From Candidatus Kaiserbacteria bacterium (GTDB lineage Bacteria > Patescibacteriota > Minisyncoccia > Phycocordibacterales > Phycocordibacteraceae), in NCBI GenBank assembly GCA_003229135.1, contig QIHV01000063.1, positions 1 through 8,513 on the forward strand: a stretch of DNA of 8,513 bases, written 5' to 3'. The notes below the pieces were generated by a model that saw nothing but the letters and a program-made list of their open reading frames with translations, ran no database searches and was not told the origin of the DNA. A program made the translations under genes and the position numbers. Positions 1 to 6,926 of the stretch are shown piece after piece (the first letter of the stretch is position 1; every line of letters begins with the position of its first letter).

Positions 1-349
1 TGTTTGTTGGCTCGTGATGGTATTTAATTCCTCGCTTAAAAGCGTCACGCCATTCTTCAAGGTCTTTATGCTCATAAGGTATTGCGTCAATACCTGCTGA
101 TTTCATAAGCGGGTGTGGTTCTTTTTTCGCACGGTATATGTCAAACTCACGCTTAAAAAGCTCATCCACTGCATTGTTGAGTGTAAACGCGGGCATACTC
201 GGGCGCTTTACACCGTAGCGCATATCCAGATAGGCACAGCGCTGACATTCACTAAATAAATCAATTTTTGAGCGACTTACTCGAAACGGTACTGTAGATT
301 TTGGATCAAATCGACCCCATAATCCTTTTGTTTTAAAGTTACCAGCCAT
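1..349 (-). CDS. RecB/Cas4-like PD-(D/E)XK family protein, N-terminal part (runs off left edge)
   Basis: Only the first 116 codons are present, and the reading frame continues past base 1. It starts at ATG 347-349, which overlaps the TAA of the upstream gene by one base (TAATG), so translation is probably coupled. The protein begins MAGNFKTKGLWGRFDP and then has SRSKIDLFSECQRCAYLD (from about residue 25) and FTLNNAVDELFKREFD. A Ser-Lys-Ile followed by a Cys-x2-Cys and a tyrosine, then a helix with NxxVDxxxKxxFD, resembles the N-terminal part of Cas4/RecB-type PD-(D/E)XK nucleases, in which the early cysteines can help bind an iron-sulfur cluster. I recall this as a recurrent Patescibacteria family of unknown function. 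The catalytic D...ExK residues would lie outside the window, so the nuclease call is inferred from the N-terminus alone. There is no Shine-Dalgarno sequence before the start. Confidence 0.75.
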   Translation of the reverse strand, partial: MAGNFKTKGLWGRFDPKSTVPFRVSRSKIDLFSECQRCAYLDMRYGVKRPSMPAFTLNNAVDELFKREFDIYRAKKEPHPLMKSAGIDAIPYEHKDLEEWRDAFKRGIKYHHEPTN

Positions 350-984
350 TAGTGAGTTACAGGTACGGTAGTCGCAGATGATGCGGTCGTATGGAACGGT
401 ACTACAACACGCTTACTGGTGTCAAAATCAACATAGACACTGTCTGTCTTTAAATCGAATAACCCATTGTCACCGCTACCGCGATACAATACAACGGCAT
501 ATGTTCGGTTTGGTTCAGTATTACGCAATAGACTTACAACTACATTTGAGAGTGGTCCATGCACACGTGTTGCACCAAGAACATTACCAAGAACACCGTT
601 ATGTGTTTCTTGTACGGTTACCCATACGCCTGGCGGAGGAACCGTAACCGAATCCACCAATACTGATGAACCTGCCGGCTGATTGGATACAGAAATATCG
701 CCACTTGCAGCGCCACCGATAACATCACCCCTTGCAAGTCCTGTTGAAGAAGTAATTGACGTTGTCGTTGCGACTGTGGTGATATTGTGATAAGTATTTG
801 TCGGAGCATTTACTACACGTGGTTTTACTGTGCCCCATGACGAAGTAACAAGAACTCCAACGGTAAACCCTATAACAAACACTAATGCTGTGCGGGTAGA
901 GTCTCTTTTATTAGTCTTTTTAAGACTAAAGATTTTTTCTGTTGTTATTTTTTGATTGTAATTATGATTCTGATTTTCTTGCAT
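349..984 (-). CDS. Membrane-anchored protein with a DUF7282-like extracytoplasmic domain
   Basis: 211 aa. An N-terminal basic cytoplasmic stretch (residues 1-31, rich in Lys, Asn and Gln) precedes one membrane segment at about 32-49 (TALVFVIGFTVGVLVTSS). A Thr/Ser-rich linker follows (about 60-95). The C-terminal domain (about 96-198) contains VSNQPAGSSVLVDSVTVPPP, GVWVTVQE, LGATRVHGPLSNVVV, TYAVVLYRGSGDNGLFD and ends near VVVPFHTT. This order (a VxxQ start, GxWVTVxE, LGxxxVxG, then a GDxGxFD loop) matches what I recall of DUF7282, known in haloarchaeal secreted proteins and common in Patescibacteria; its function is not known. Its start lies 23 nt inside the upstream ATP-cone nuclease gene and its stop overlaps the next start by one base, so all three are probably co-translated. 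The sequence just upstream of the ATG is pyrimidine-rich with no Shine-Dalgarno. Likely an envelope protein with the domain outside the membrane. Confidence 0.85.
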   Translation of the reverse strand: MQENQNHNYNQKITTEKIFSLKKTNKRDSTRTALVFVIGFTVGVLVTSSWGTVKPRVVNAPTNTYHNITTVATTTSITSSTGLARGDVIGGAASGDISVSNQPAGSSVLVDSVTVPPPGVWVTVQETHNGVLGNVLGATRVHGPLSNVVVSLLRNTEPNRTYAVVLYRGSGDNGLFDLKTDSVYVDFDTSKRVVVPFHTTASSATTVPVTH

Positions 985-1822
985 AAGAATATGGGTGGGG
1001 GAGGGCTAAAAGTGCATCAGCTTCTGCGAGTATATTGCCGACACGTTTGGGCGAGAAATTAAGTTTAGAAAGCGTCTCTCGTCGTTCTCGAAGCATATCA
1101 CAAGAAACGATTCCTGCATCAATTAGGAGCTTTTTCTCAGCCTTTGTTGGGTGAGTCAGTGCTGTAATGGGATACACTTTAGTGGTACACATACGCTCAT
1201 ATAAGCTTCCTTTATAAGGATATCCCCAACCAATAAGCTCCATACCGGCACAATTTGCATACTTAATAGCTTGGCTCGTGAATTTGGTGTTGGTAATCAA
1301 GAAGCCACGCTCAACAGGACATGTTTGTGCGTTGGGACTACACGACCAAATATCCTCAAAACGCGCCTTCACATATAGTGCAACCTTCACATCAGTCTTA
1401 TAGTTTGCCGTATTGTGATATTTAAGTTCAGCAGCCATAGTTTGTCCATTTTTATGAGCATAAACATCAACTTCATGGGGCACACATTTTCCTTGAATTA
1501 CCTTACGCCATTCAACAGTCCATCCTTCTTTTTCAAATATTCGCGCCACAAAATCTTCAAACGGATGTCCCGATGGCCCCAATTCCAAAAGTGCTCTGCG
1601 AAGTGCATAGCGCGCAGCGACAGGGCGTGTTTCTTTACGCAGCAGTGTAAATGCTCGCTTGTATATTTCATGGGTATGCATACCGTAGTGTACACTTTTA
1701 CTTATATTTTCTGAAACGTTACGTGCGGTATATTCACCAGCACCCGCATGTACCAACGACAAGTGAAGTCTCTTTTGGTCAAACTGCTCTTTACTACCAT
1801 CTGCTTTAATAATTTCTGGCAT
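962..1822 (-). CDS. ATP-cone domain fused to Mrr-type restriction endonuclease domain
   Basis: 286 aa. Residues 1-85 are an ATP-cone: an opening strand with a KADGSKEQFD turn, then HLSLVHAGAG, VSENISKSVHYGMHTHEIYK, a helix at TLLRKETRPVAARYALRRAL and LLELGPSG. ATP-cones bind (d)ATP and are best known as allosteric modules of ribonucleotide reductases and in NrdR. Residues 86-205 look like an Mrr/PD-(D/E)XK endonuclease: FEDFVARIFEKEGWTVEW, then HEVDVYA (E117, D119) and AAELKYH (E132, K134), which give the D-x(n)-ExK active site, followed by GFLITNTKFTSQAIKYA and ELIGWGYP. The C-terminal 80 residues, with LLIDAGIVSCDML and SPKRVGNILAEADALL, look like a helical helix-hairpin-helix-type region. 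It lies 7 nt after the preceding gene and overlaps the next by 23 nt. A (d)ATP-sensing DNA endonuclease in defence, repair or processing of incoming DNA is plausible. No methyltransferase partner is visible. Its role is unproven. Confidence 0.88.
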   Translation of the reverse strand: MPEIIKADGSKEQFDQKRLHLSLVHAGAGEYTARNVSENISKSVHYGMHTHEIYKRAFTLLRKETRPVAARYALRRALLELGPSGHPFEDFVARIFEKEGWTVEWRKVIQGKCVPHEVDVYAHKNGQTMAAELKYHNTANYKTDVKVALYVKARFEDIWSCSPNAQTCPVERGFLITNTKFTSQAIKYANCAGMELIGWGYPYKGSLYERMCTTKVYPITALTHPTKAEKKLLIDAGIVSCDMLRERRETLSKLNFSPKRVGNILAEADALLALPHPYSYARKSES

Positions 1823-1824
1823 AA

Positions 1825-1885
1825 TTTAATTATAGCGCTGTCGATGTTGCAAAAGTATTATTTATATACGCTTTAATTATAGCGC
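1825..1885. repeat. 14-nt direct repeat containing TATAAT at the 3' end of the small anchored-protein gene
   Basis: The 14-mer TTTAATTATAGCGC occurs twice, at 1825-1838 and 1872-1885, with starts 47 nt apart. On the minus strand it reads GCGCTATAATTAAA. The copies sit in different codon phases of the gene at 1830-2246. The upstream copy encodes Ala-Ile-Ile-Lys, while the downstream one supplies the terminal Leu codon, the TAA stop and most of the spacer to the next ATG. Each contains a perfect TATAAT, but no good -35 hexamer lies at the right distance. Confidence 0.6.
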
Positions 1886-2246
1886 CTTTCGCTGCAACCT
1901 GTGTAGTACTAAAAGTTGTAGTTGCGGTAAGTGCCAAGCAACGCCCCGTATCAATTGGTACAACGAGATTTAGTCGAATAACTGGCGGTGTTGTCGATGG
2001 AACCATAGATGTGTTTGCAGTAATTGTGTAGCATGGTGTTGGCATCACCAACGACCCTTTAATTGTATGTTTACCTCTACGATATGAATTTTGTAATGAT
2101 ACAAGTGTAATAACGTGAGGTGTGGAGGTGGCTACCGATACATGTGCGGCAATGTTACCGTTATTAGTAAGGTGCGGAGAAAATATAAAAATACTTAGTA
2201 TGCCAAATGCAATAAGTATCAGTGCAATGATAAATAAACGCCTCAT
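1830..2246 (-). CDS. Small membrane-anchored extracytoplasmic protein with two cysteines, unknown function
   Basis: 138 aa. MRR is followed by a strong hydrophobic segment at about residues 4-23 (LFIIALILIAFGILSIFIF), best read as an uncleaved N-terminal anchor or signal peptide; there is no lipobox cysteine. The remainder is predicted to lie outside the membrane and to be beta-rich. It has many Thr, Val and Ala residues and only two cysteines, C72 (in VMPTPCYTITAN) and C103 (in DTGRCLALTATTTF), which could form a disulfide. I recall similar small PTPCY-containing proteins in other Patescibacteria but know of no function. It follows mnmA after 7 nt and is followed by the ATP-cone nuclease gene after 7 nt, so it is probably part of the same transcript. 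There is no Shine-Dalgarno close to the ATG. Hydrophobic N-terminus, good spacing and a continuous frame support it as real. Confidence 0.75.
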   Translation of the reverse strand: MRRLFIIALILIAFGILSIFIFSPHLTNNGNIAAHVSVATSTPHVITLVSLQNSYRRGKHTIKGSLVMPTPCYTITANTSMVPSTTPPVIRLNLVVPIDTGRCLALTATTTFSTTQVAAKGAIIKAYINNTFATSTAL

Positions 2247-2253
2247 ATGTTTA

Positions 2254-3294
2254 TTACACTATAATACCACCTCCAACGCATTGCTCGCCAGTATATGCCA
2301 CAAGCGATTGCCCTGATGCCAATGATTCCGGTAATTGAGAGGATTGGGCAAAAATATAAGAATTATTTTCTATAATTATTTTACCTGGAATAATTGGTCC
2401 ATGATAGCGGTATTGCATTTCAGTTGCATTCGATAAATCTATAAACCAATTACATTCACGAAGCTTAATATGTGTGGATGTTTTGGTACGTGGTGTGCGT
2501 GTATGAGATACCATTAATTCGTTACTATCCATATCCTTTTTAACTACATACCATGGACCAGGAAGTGAATTATGGAGTGCAACACGCGCACCTATTGTGT
2601 AGAGTACTGCGCCATCATGAACACCAACTTCCACACCCATTTCATCAACAGCACGACCTGCAATGGCATCAAATTGAGATTTTAGAAATTCTTCAACGGA
2701 TATATCACCCAAAAAGCATATTCCTTGACTATCTTTTTTTTGTGCAACAGGAAGATTGAATTGCTTTGCGAGTGTACGCACTTGCGACTTGTGCAAAGCG
2801 CCCAGCGGAAAAAGTGTCCATGCAAGTACATCACCACGAATTGCCCACAAGAAATAACTTTGGTCTTTGGCGGCATCAACTCCGCGCATAAGTACGGCCT
2901 GTGTCGTGCGCGCATAGTGTCCAGTCGCAATATAGTCTGCATTGTGTAAGCGGGCATAACGAGCAAACTCACCAAACTTCACTTCCCTGTTGCACATTAC
3001 ATCTGGGTTGGGCGTGCGCCCAGATGCGTATTCTGCAAGAAGATAATCAATTACACCTTTTTTGTATGCATTGGAAACATCAAGCGTACGAAATGGAATA
3101 TTGAGTCGTGCCGCCACTCGCATAGCATCACGACGCTCTGTTGCCCACGTACACGGCATACCTGGTGGATACCACCCCTTCATAAAAACTCCAGTTACAT
3201 ATGCTCCGGAACGTACCAAAAGTGCTGCGGTAACAGCGGAGTCTACGCCACCTGAAATCCCCACAAAAATCTTTTTCCCTTGTAAATTCTTCAT
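2254..3294 (-). CDS. mnmA: tRNA-uridine 2-sulfurtransferase (tRNA 2-thiouridylase) MnmA
   Basis: 346 aa, near the usual length of about 350-380. MnmA adenylates U34 of tRNA-Lys, -Glu and -Gln in the cytoplasm and replaces the oxygen at C2 with sulfur, which stabilises codon reading. The ATP PP-loop SGGVDS is at residues 14-19, followed by MKGW (38-41). The two catalytic cysteines are in NPDVMCN (C101) and DSQGICFLG (C193). Other family motifs are GHYAR (125-129), AAKDQSYFLW (141-150) and a C-terminal beta-barrel ending in VGGGIIV. The MPCTWATERRDA segment after the first domain resembles parcubacterial MnmA more than the E. coli enzyme. The chosen ATG starts only 13 residues before the PP-loop, as usual; no Shine-Dalgarno is seen. 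It follows the mltG-like gene after 48 nt and precedes the small anchored protein by 7 nt. No sulfur-relay genes lie in the window. Confidence 0.97.
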   Translation of the reverse strand: MKNLQGKKIFVGISGGVDSAVTAALLVRSGAYVTGVFMKGWYPPGMPCTWATERRDAMRVAARLNIPFRTLDVSNAYKKGVIDYLLAEYASGRTPNPDVMCNREVKFGEFARYARLHNADYIATGHYARTTQAVLMRGVDAAKDQSYFLWAIRGDVLAWTLFPLGALHKSQVRTLAKQFNLPVAQKKDSQGICFLGDISVEEFLKSQFDAIAGRAVDEMGVEVGVHDGAVLYTIGARVALHNSLPGPWYVVKKDMDSNELMVSHTRTPRTKTSTHIKLRECNWFIDLSNATEMQYRYHGPIIPGKIIIENNSYIFAQSSQLPESLASGQSLVAYTGEQCVGGGIIV

Positions 3295-3342
3295 TGTGCG
3301 CAGTGCATCAAAATAAAATACTTTTTATTTTTTAAATTAAAT

Positions 3343-4356
3343 TTACCGATGTAAATACATTACACTATTTGCGTTATGCTCTGCAAGTGTCGCAGCATAA
3401 TGCATTTGACCATTAGTACCGGTTAAATAATAAAGATATGCGGTTTTTATTGGTGTTGCAGCAGCTAGCAGTGAGATGAGCCCAGGATTACTTATCGGAC
3501 CGGGCGGTAATCCTCTGTGTGTGTAGGTATTATATGGAGAGTCAACTTTTAGATCGGCAAGTGAGGGCGAAAAAGTTTGTTTTTTAAAAATATAGCCGAA
3601 GACTGCATCTACCTGCAGTGGCATACCAATTGAAATTCGATGCCAAAGAATTCCCGCAACAATACGTCTTTCTTTCAGTGTACGAGCCTCTCTTTCAAGC
3701 AGAGATGCCATAATTACTAAACTTTTAAGGGAGTGTCCAGACATATTAATTTGAGGAGTTATAGATGCTATACGGATATTGAAATTTTTGCGCATTGTCG
3801 TAATAACTGTTTTTGTTGTTACATTTGGTAAAAATGTATAGGTATCCGGAAATAAATATCCTTCATACTGCCGGGCTTTTTTACTAAATCCATCAGCGGT
3901 GATATTTGGAAATCGTGTAGTGAGTGTGTCACCTATTTCACGTGTTGTCATACCCTCCGAAAATGTGATGCGTATTGGCACAACACCAAGCTGTCCGTTA
4001 AGTAAACGATTAGTTATGGCAAATAAACCAATTGGCTTATTAAATCGGTATACACCCGCCTGTACACTACCCTGTCCTCCGGTCACACGTACTAATATTC
4101 TAAAAAGAGTCGGTGAAATAATAAGACGCTTGTCAGAAAGAGTTGTAGCAATGCCACGAACTGCTTCCCCTTGAGGAATGACCACGGTCGTATTGGTCGG
4201 AAATGATGACGGCGGAAATACAAATAGTGCATATCCACCCATAAAAATAAGTACAATTATAATTACAAGCCACTCGAAAATACCCCAACGCATATTATGT
4301 ATTATGCGATGCCAAAAAGTACCGCACCGTATCTTACATTGATGTAGAACTAACAT
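3343..4356 (-). CDS. mltG: Endolytic murein transglycosylase, MltG/YceG family
   Basis: 337 aa from ATG 4354-4356, which is 1 nt after the TAA of the upstream gene. MltG is an inner-membrane enzyme that cuts nascent peptidoglycan glycan strands and so sets strand length. A basic cytoplasmic leader (HQCKIRCGTFWHR) precedes one membrane segment at about 28-47, then a LysM-like region (TTVVIPQGEAVRGIATTL). The YceG catalytic region includes EGYLFPDTY (165-173), MASLLEREA (217-224) with the first Glu, E221, matching E. coli E218, then ERRIVAGILWHRISIGMPLQ, DSPYNTYTHRGLPPGPISNPG and a C-terminal YYLTGTNGQMHYAATLAEHN. The open frame extends to 4404, overlapping the upstream gene by 47 nt, and a third ATG at 4293 would begin just before the membrane segment. 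None of these starts has a Shine-Dalgarno, so the N-terminus is uncertain. All catalytic features are present and it should be active. Confidence 0.93.
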   Translation of the reverse strand: MLVLHQCKIRCGTFWHRIIHNMRWGIFEWLVIIIVLIFMGGYALFVFPPSSFPTNTTVVIPQGEAVRGIATTLSDKRLIISPTLFRILVRVTGGQGSVQAGVYRFNKPIGLFAITNRLLNGQLGVVPIRITFSEGMTTREIGDTLTTRFPNITADGFSKKARQYEGYLFPDTYTFLPNVTTKTVITTMRKNFNIRIASITPQINMSGHSLKSLVIMASLLEREARTLKERRIVAGILWHRISIGMPLQVDAVFGYIFKKQTFSPSLADLKVDSPYNTYTHRGLPPGPISNPGLISLLAAATPIKTAYLYYLTGTNGQMHYAATLAEHNANSVMYLHR

Positions 4357-4357
4357 A

Positions 4358-5698
4358 TTATATTGGTATATTTGTTGGGGCAATTGATGTTGCTGATTGC
4401 ACACGTTGGAGAGTTGGAGTAGTCACTGCCGCTGATGGAATGTGATACATTGTTGCAAGTTCCTCGGTGCTCATAACCATATAAGATGTTTTGTATGGCG
4501 CAAAAAAATATGCACGACGTTTATAGGCGTCTACAAGTCTACGTGCCATAATATTCTTACGTTTTTTAATAAATAGCTCCCACGGATAATCATTATATGC
4601 AGTCATCCAGTGTGCCGGTTTAAAACCATTAAATCCTTCAGAGCTAAGCTGCTTGAAAAGACCAACAACTCCGGAAATAAGGCTGACGTTAAAATGATTT
4701 GGGCGAGCGAGATACACAGAGCGAATACCAACATCAAATCCAAGTTTAGATACATTTCGTTCGATAGCTGCCATAGTATCAGACTCACCTTTAGTTGGGT
4801 TTGGAAATCCGTCAGCTTCACGTATTTCACCAGTAGATAAATCTTTGTATTTGATTTTACCAACTGTCTCCACACGAATATTTTGAACAAGTTTCTTTGC
4901 TTCGTCCTTCCAAGTATAAGTTTTTCCTTCAGTATTTTTCTTTTGATATTTTTCTCCTTTATGGACACGAATAATGATTTGCACCCACATCTGCTCACCC
5001 TTACCAATTGAACCCATAAACTCAAGCATGTTTGTGAGAGGGTCTGTTTGTTCGTATTCTTTCATTGGTTTATCAAGTCCGTAATCAATGTAAGTTTTTA
5101 TAGGATAAGGATCAGGTTTTGTGTGACTATAATCACAACCCCAAATATTCCACTCATCGGGGTTTGCCGAAATAAGTCGAGTGTAATCTGGTGCTTCCGT
5201 TATTTGTACACCCGGATACTGTGCGTAAATATGTGATTCAACGCTCCGGCGAAATTTTTCGCGAGTCCAAATGAAAAAATGAAGTTGCCCCTCTATTGAG
5301 GCAATTTCAAGTGACCACCATGGACGCACCTTTCCTTCAATGGCACGTGCGTACCACGTACCTTCTCCAGGTGATAAGTGAATGCCAGAAAGTACAGCTT
5401 CCATGGCAAGTGGGGTTTTTGAATGAGAACGAGGTGGCTTAATTTCAAGTACTGTATATTTTTCCGCGGCAATAAAGGCAGATTGTCGAAATATCATCCA
5501 TTCGTGCCAAGCTACGCCAACTAAAAGAATTGGCAACCATAGTGGCGAAATAAATAGTGCAAGTTCAAGTGCTGGACCAACCACTTTAGGAAATAGCGCT
5601 CCGAGCACAAACAACACAACCAATCCAAATATAAGGAAAGCCCACGGCAATCTTAAATTATCCGGCGACCCAAAAGTATCCCTAGATAATTTCCACAT
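4358..5698 (-). CDS. Membrane protein resembling the N-terminal region of Patescibacteria type IV secretion/HerA-like proteins (DUF8128-like)
   Basis: 446 aa. Two membrane segments lie at about residues 17-37 and 42-66; the rest is probably cytoplasmic. Visible blocks include YTVLEIKPPR, WYARAIEGKVRPWWSLEIAS, HFFIWTREKFRRSVESHIYA, YPGVQITEA, MEFMGSIGKGEQMWVQIIIR-like sequence near 224-244, and a C-terminal TEELATMYHIPSAAVTTP (411-428) ending near APTNIPI. The HIPS...TP..QR tail is typical of CPR proteins placed before, or fused to, VirD4/HerA-type ATPases. I recall this family as DUF8128 (number from memory). No Walker A or B motif is present, so this is not itself the ATPase, and no ATPase gene lies in the window. 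The next gene, mltG-like, begins 1 nt after its stop, which could link wall cutting with a transport machine. Upstream, TATACT at 5745-5750 (minus strand) might be its -10, but no convincing -35 is present. No Shine-Dalgarno is seen. Confidence 0.72.
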   Translation of the reverse strand: MWKLSRDTFGSPDNLRLPWAFLIFGLVVLFVLGALFPKVVGPALELALFISPLWLPILLVGVAWHEWMIFRQSAFIAAEKYTVLEIKPPRSHSKTPLAMEAVLSGIHLSPGEGTWYARAIEGKVRPWWSLEIASIEGQLHFFIWTREKFRRSVESHIYAQYPGVQITEAPDYTRLISANPDEWNIWGCDYSHTKPDPYPIKTYIDYGLDKPMKEYEQTDPLTNMLEFMGSIGKGEQMWVQIIIRVHKGEKYQKKNTEGKTYTWKDEAKKLVQNIRVETVGKIKYKDLSTGEIREADGFPNPTKGESDTMAAIERNVSKLGFDVGIRSVYLARPNHFNVSLISGVVGLFKQLSSEGFNGFKPAHWMTAYNDYPWELFIKKRKNIMARRLVDAYKRRAYFFAPYKTSYMVMSTEELATMYHIPSAAVTTPTLQRVQSATSIAPTNIPI

Positions 5699-5782
5699 AT
5701 ATATTTTGAGAACTCTTTAGATAAAATATATTCACAATAGTTTAAGTATACCTGCCATAGCCGCGCGCCAAAAGCTCGATGT

Positions 5783-5840
5783 GGGTATAAAAGTATACGC
5801 CGCAAAACCCGTAGGTTTTGCGGCGTATACTTTTATACCC
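5783..5840. terminator. 27-bp perfect inverted repeat with 4-nt loop; probable strong, possibly bidirectional terminator
   Basis: Bases 5783-5809 are perfectly complementary to 5814-5840, leaving the loop CGTA (5810-5813). The core is GC-containing (CGCCGCAAAACC against GGTTTTGCGGCG) and is flanked on both sides by GTATAC and then AAAA/TTTT and TATACCC, so the short core plus a U-rich run can serve as a terminator on either strand. It begins 3 nt after the stop of the regulator gene at 5843 and lies upstream of the gene starting at 5698. It is much longer than a typical intrinsic terminator, so a small mobile or dispersed repeat is an alternative. Confidence 0.75.
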
Positions 5841-5842
5841 AA

Positions 5843-6880
5843 TTACACAGGGATATATGTGTCATCCTTTTTACGTTTGAAATAGTGCGTGTCATTAAGA
5901 TTTACAAGAATTGTGTTCTCCTTTACAAAACGAACTTTTTTTACTTTTTTGAGTATTTGCTCTTTAGTTAGTGGTCCATCTTGCTGCAACACTTCGCGTA
6001 TAACGTCACGTACAACACCTGGCGCATACCCCCATTCTTTAAGTGCATATAACCCACGACCAACCAATACAAAGCGCTTGTCTTTAATTAGCTCATTGTG
6101 TGTAGTTGCGATATGCGCTTTCTTTGCAAATAATTCACCAATAACCTTTGCGACTTCGCTGAAGTGCATCGGGTGACCAGCACGTTTAACCGTAAGGTAG
6201 GCATAGTCTCGAATACCTTTCGTACGAATTGCTGGTGAAGTGGCACGACCCCATTCAGAGAGTTGATTACTATCAATATGTTTTGAAAGTGCTAGCCATC
6301 GTTTCAAAACTGCCTCATCACGATATGCATCATTTACTTCTTTTAGCTCTTCAATAAAACAGTCAATAAGTTGACTTTCCGGTAGCACATCTTCATCTGG
6401 TAAAGATGCGTAAAGGCGTGAAAGTGCGCTGTGTACTTGTTCGGCAATATTTTGGTCTACATGCCACCGTGCATAAAAGTCATCTGTTTCGCGTTCACGG
6501 AAAAATGTACTTCCAACCACAAGAAGAAAACGAAAACGATTTTTACCAATTTCACTGGGAGAAAGACTTGCTAGGAGGTGTTCTTCCGAAACAATACCTC
6601 CCTGTGCAAGAATATATGCACGCAACTCTTCAAAAAGAGGTTCTGCATTTTGGAAAGAGTCCAGTGAGCGAACCATCCCAAGACCTGCGTTTTCAATTTG
6701 ACGAACGCGTTCACGAGTAATACCGGCGCGTTGTCCTATGGACTCAAGCGTCTCACGAGATGCTGTATTTCCCAAACCAAAACGGCACATTAGAACATTA
6801 CGTGCTCGCTCAGGTACATCAGATAAAAGCTTTTTTACTAAAGTGGCACTGTCAAAAGTAACGCCGGTTGTGTTCGTCAT
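5843..6880 (-). CDS. Transcription regulator with sigma-70 region 4-like HTH and C-terminal HARE-HTH
   Basis: 345 aa from ATG 6878-6880. Residues about 19-72 are a sigma-70 region 4 look-alike: VPERARNVLMCRFGLGN, then ETLESIGQRAGITRERVRQI with the TRERVRQIE recognition helix that in sigma factors contacts the -35 box. There is no region 2 or 3, so it cannot open a promoter like a full sigma factor. A helical middle part follows. Residues about 221-284 form a HARE-HTH winged helix (GIRDYAYLTVKRAGHPMHF, SEVAKVI, VLVGRGLYALKEWG), as in RNA polymerase delta (RpoE) of Firmicutes. A last wing-like domain at about 289-344 has QQDGPLTKEQILKKV and HYFKRKKDDTYIP. It probably acts on RNA polymerase or promoters. 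A longer frame from TTG 6955 is unlikely because that TTG is the -35 box itself; ATG 6913 is possible. A strong promoter lies upstream and a hairpin follows immediately, suggesting a single-gene transcript. Confidence 0.85.
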   Translation of the reverse strand: MTNTTGVTFDSATLVKKLLSDVPERARNVLMCRFGLGNTASRETLESIGQRAGITRERVRQIENAGLGMVRSLDSFQNAEPLFEELRAYILAQGGIVSEEHLLASLSPSEIGKNRFRFLLVVGSTFFRERETDDFYARWHVDQNIAEQVHSALSRLYASLPDEDVLPESQLIDCFIEELKEVNDAYRDEAVLKRWLALSKHIDSNQLSEWGRATSPAIRTKGIRDYAYLTVKRAGHPMHFSEVAKVIGELFAKKAHIATTHNELIKDKRFVLVGRGLYALKEWGYAPGVVRDVIREVLQQDGPLTKEQILKKVKKVRFVKENTILVNLNDTHYFKRKKDDTYIPV

Positions 6881-6926
6881 ATTTTTATTTAATTTTTTAA
6901 TTTTTTGCGGCATAGGTATATATAAG

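Noticed and set aside
3310..3331. AT-only inverted repeat (AAAATAAAA/TTTTATTTT, 4-nt loop) between the mltG-like gene and mnmA
   Set aside because: Without G-C pairs the stem is too weak to be called a terminator; the repeat is likely chance in AT-rich spacer DNA.
4357..4404. N-terminal extension of the MltG-like protein from ATG 4404
   Set aside because: It would overlap the upstream gene by 47 nt and adds a Gln-rich non-family leader; ATG 4356 or 4293 fits better.
6406..6720. 104-aa plus-strand open frame and other plus-strand frames such as 1415-1714 and 3899-4174
   Set aside because: They lie antisense within clearly coding minus-strand genes, have no ribosome-binding sites and show no recognisable protein features.
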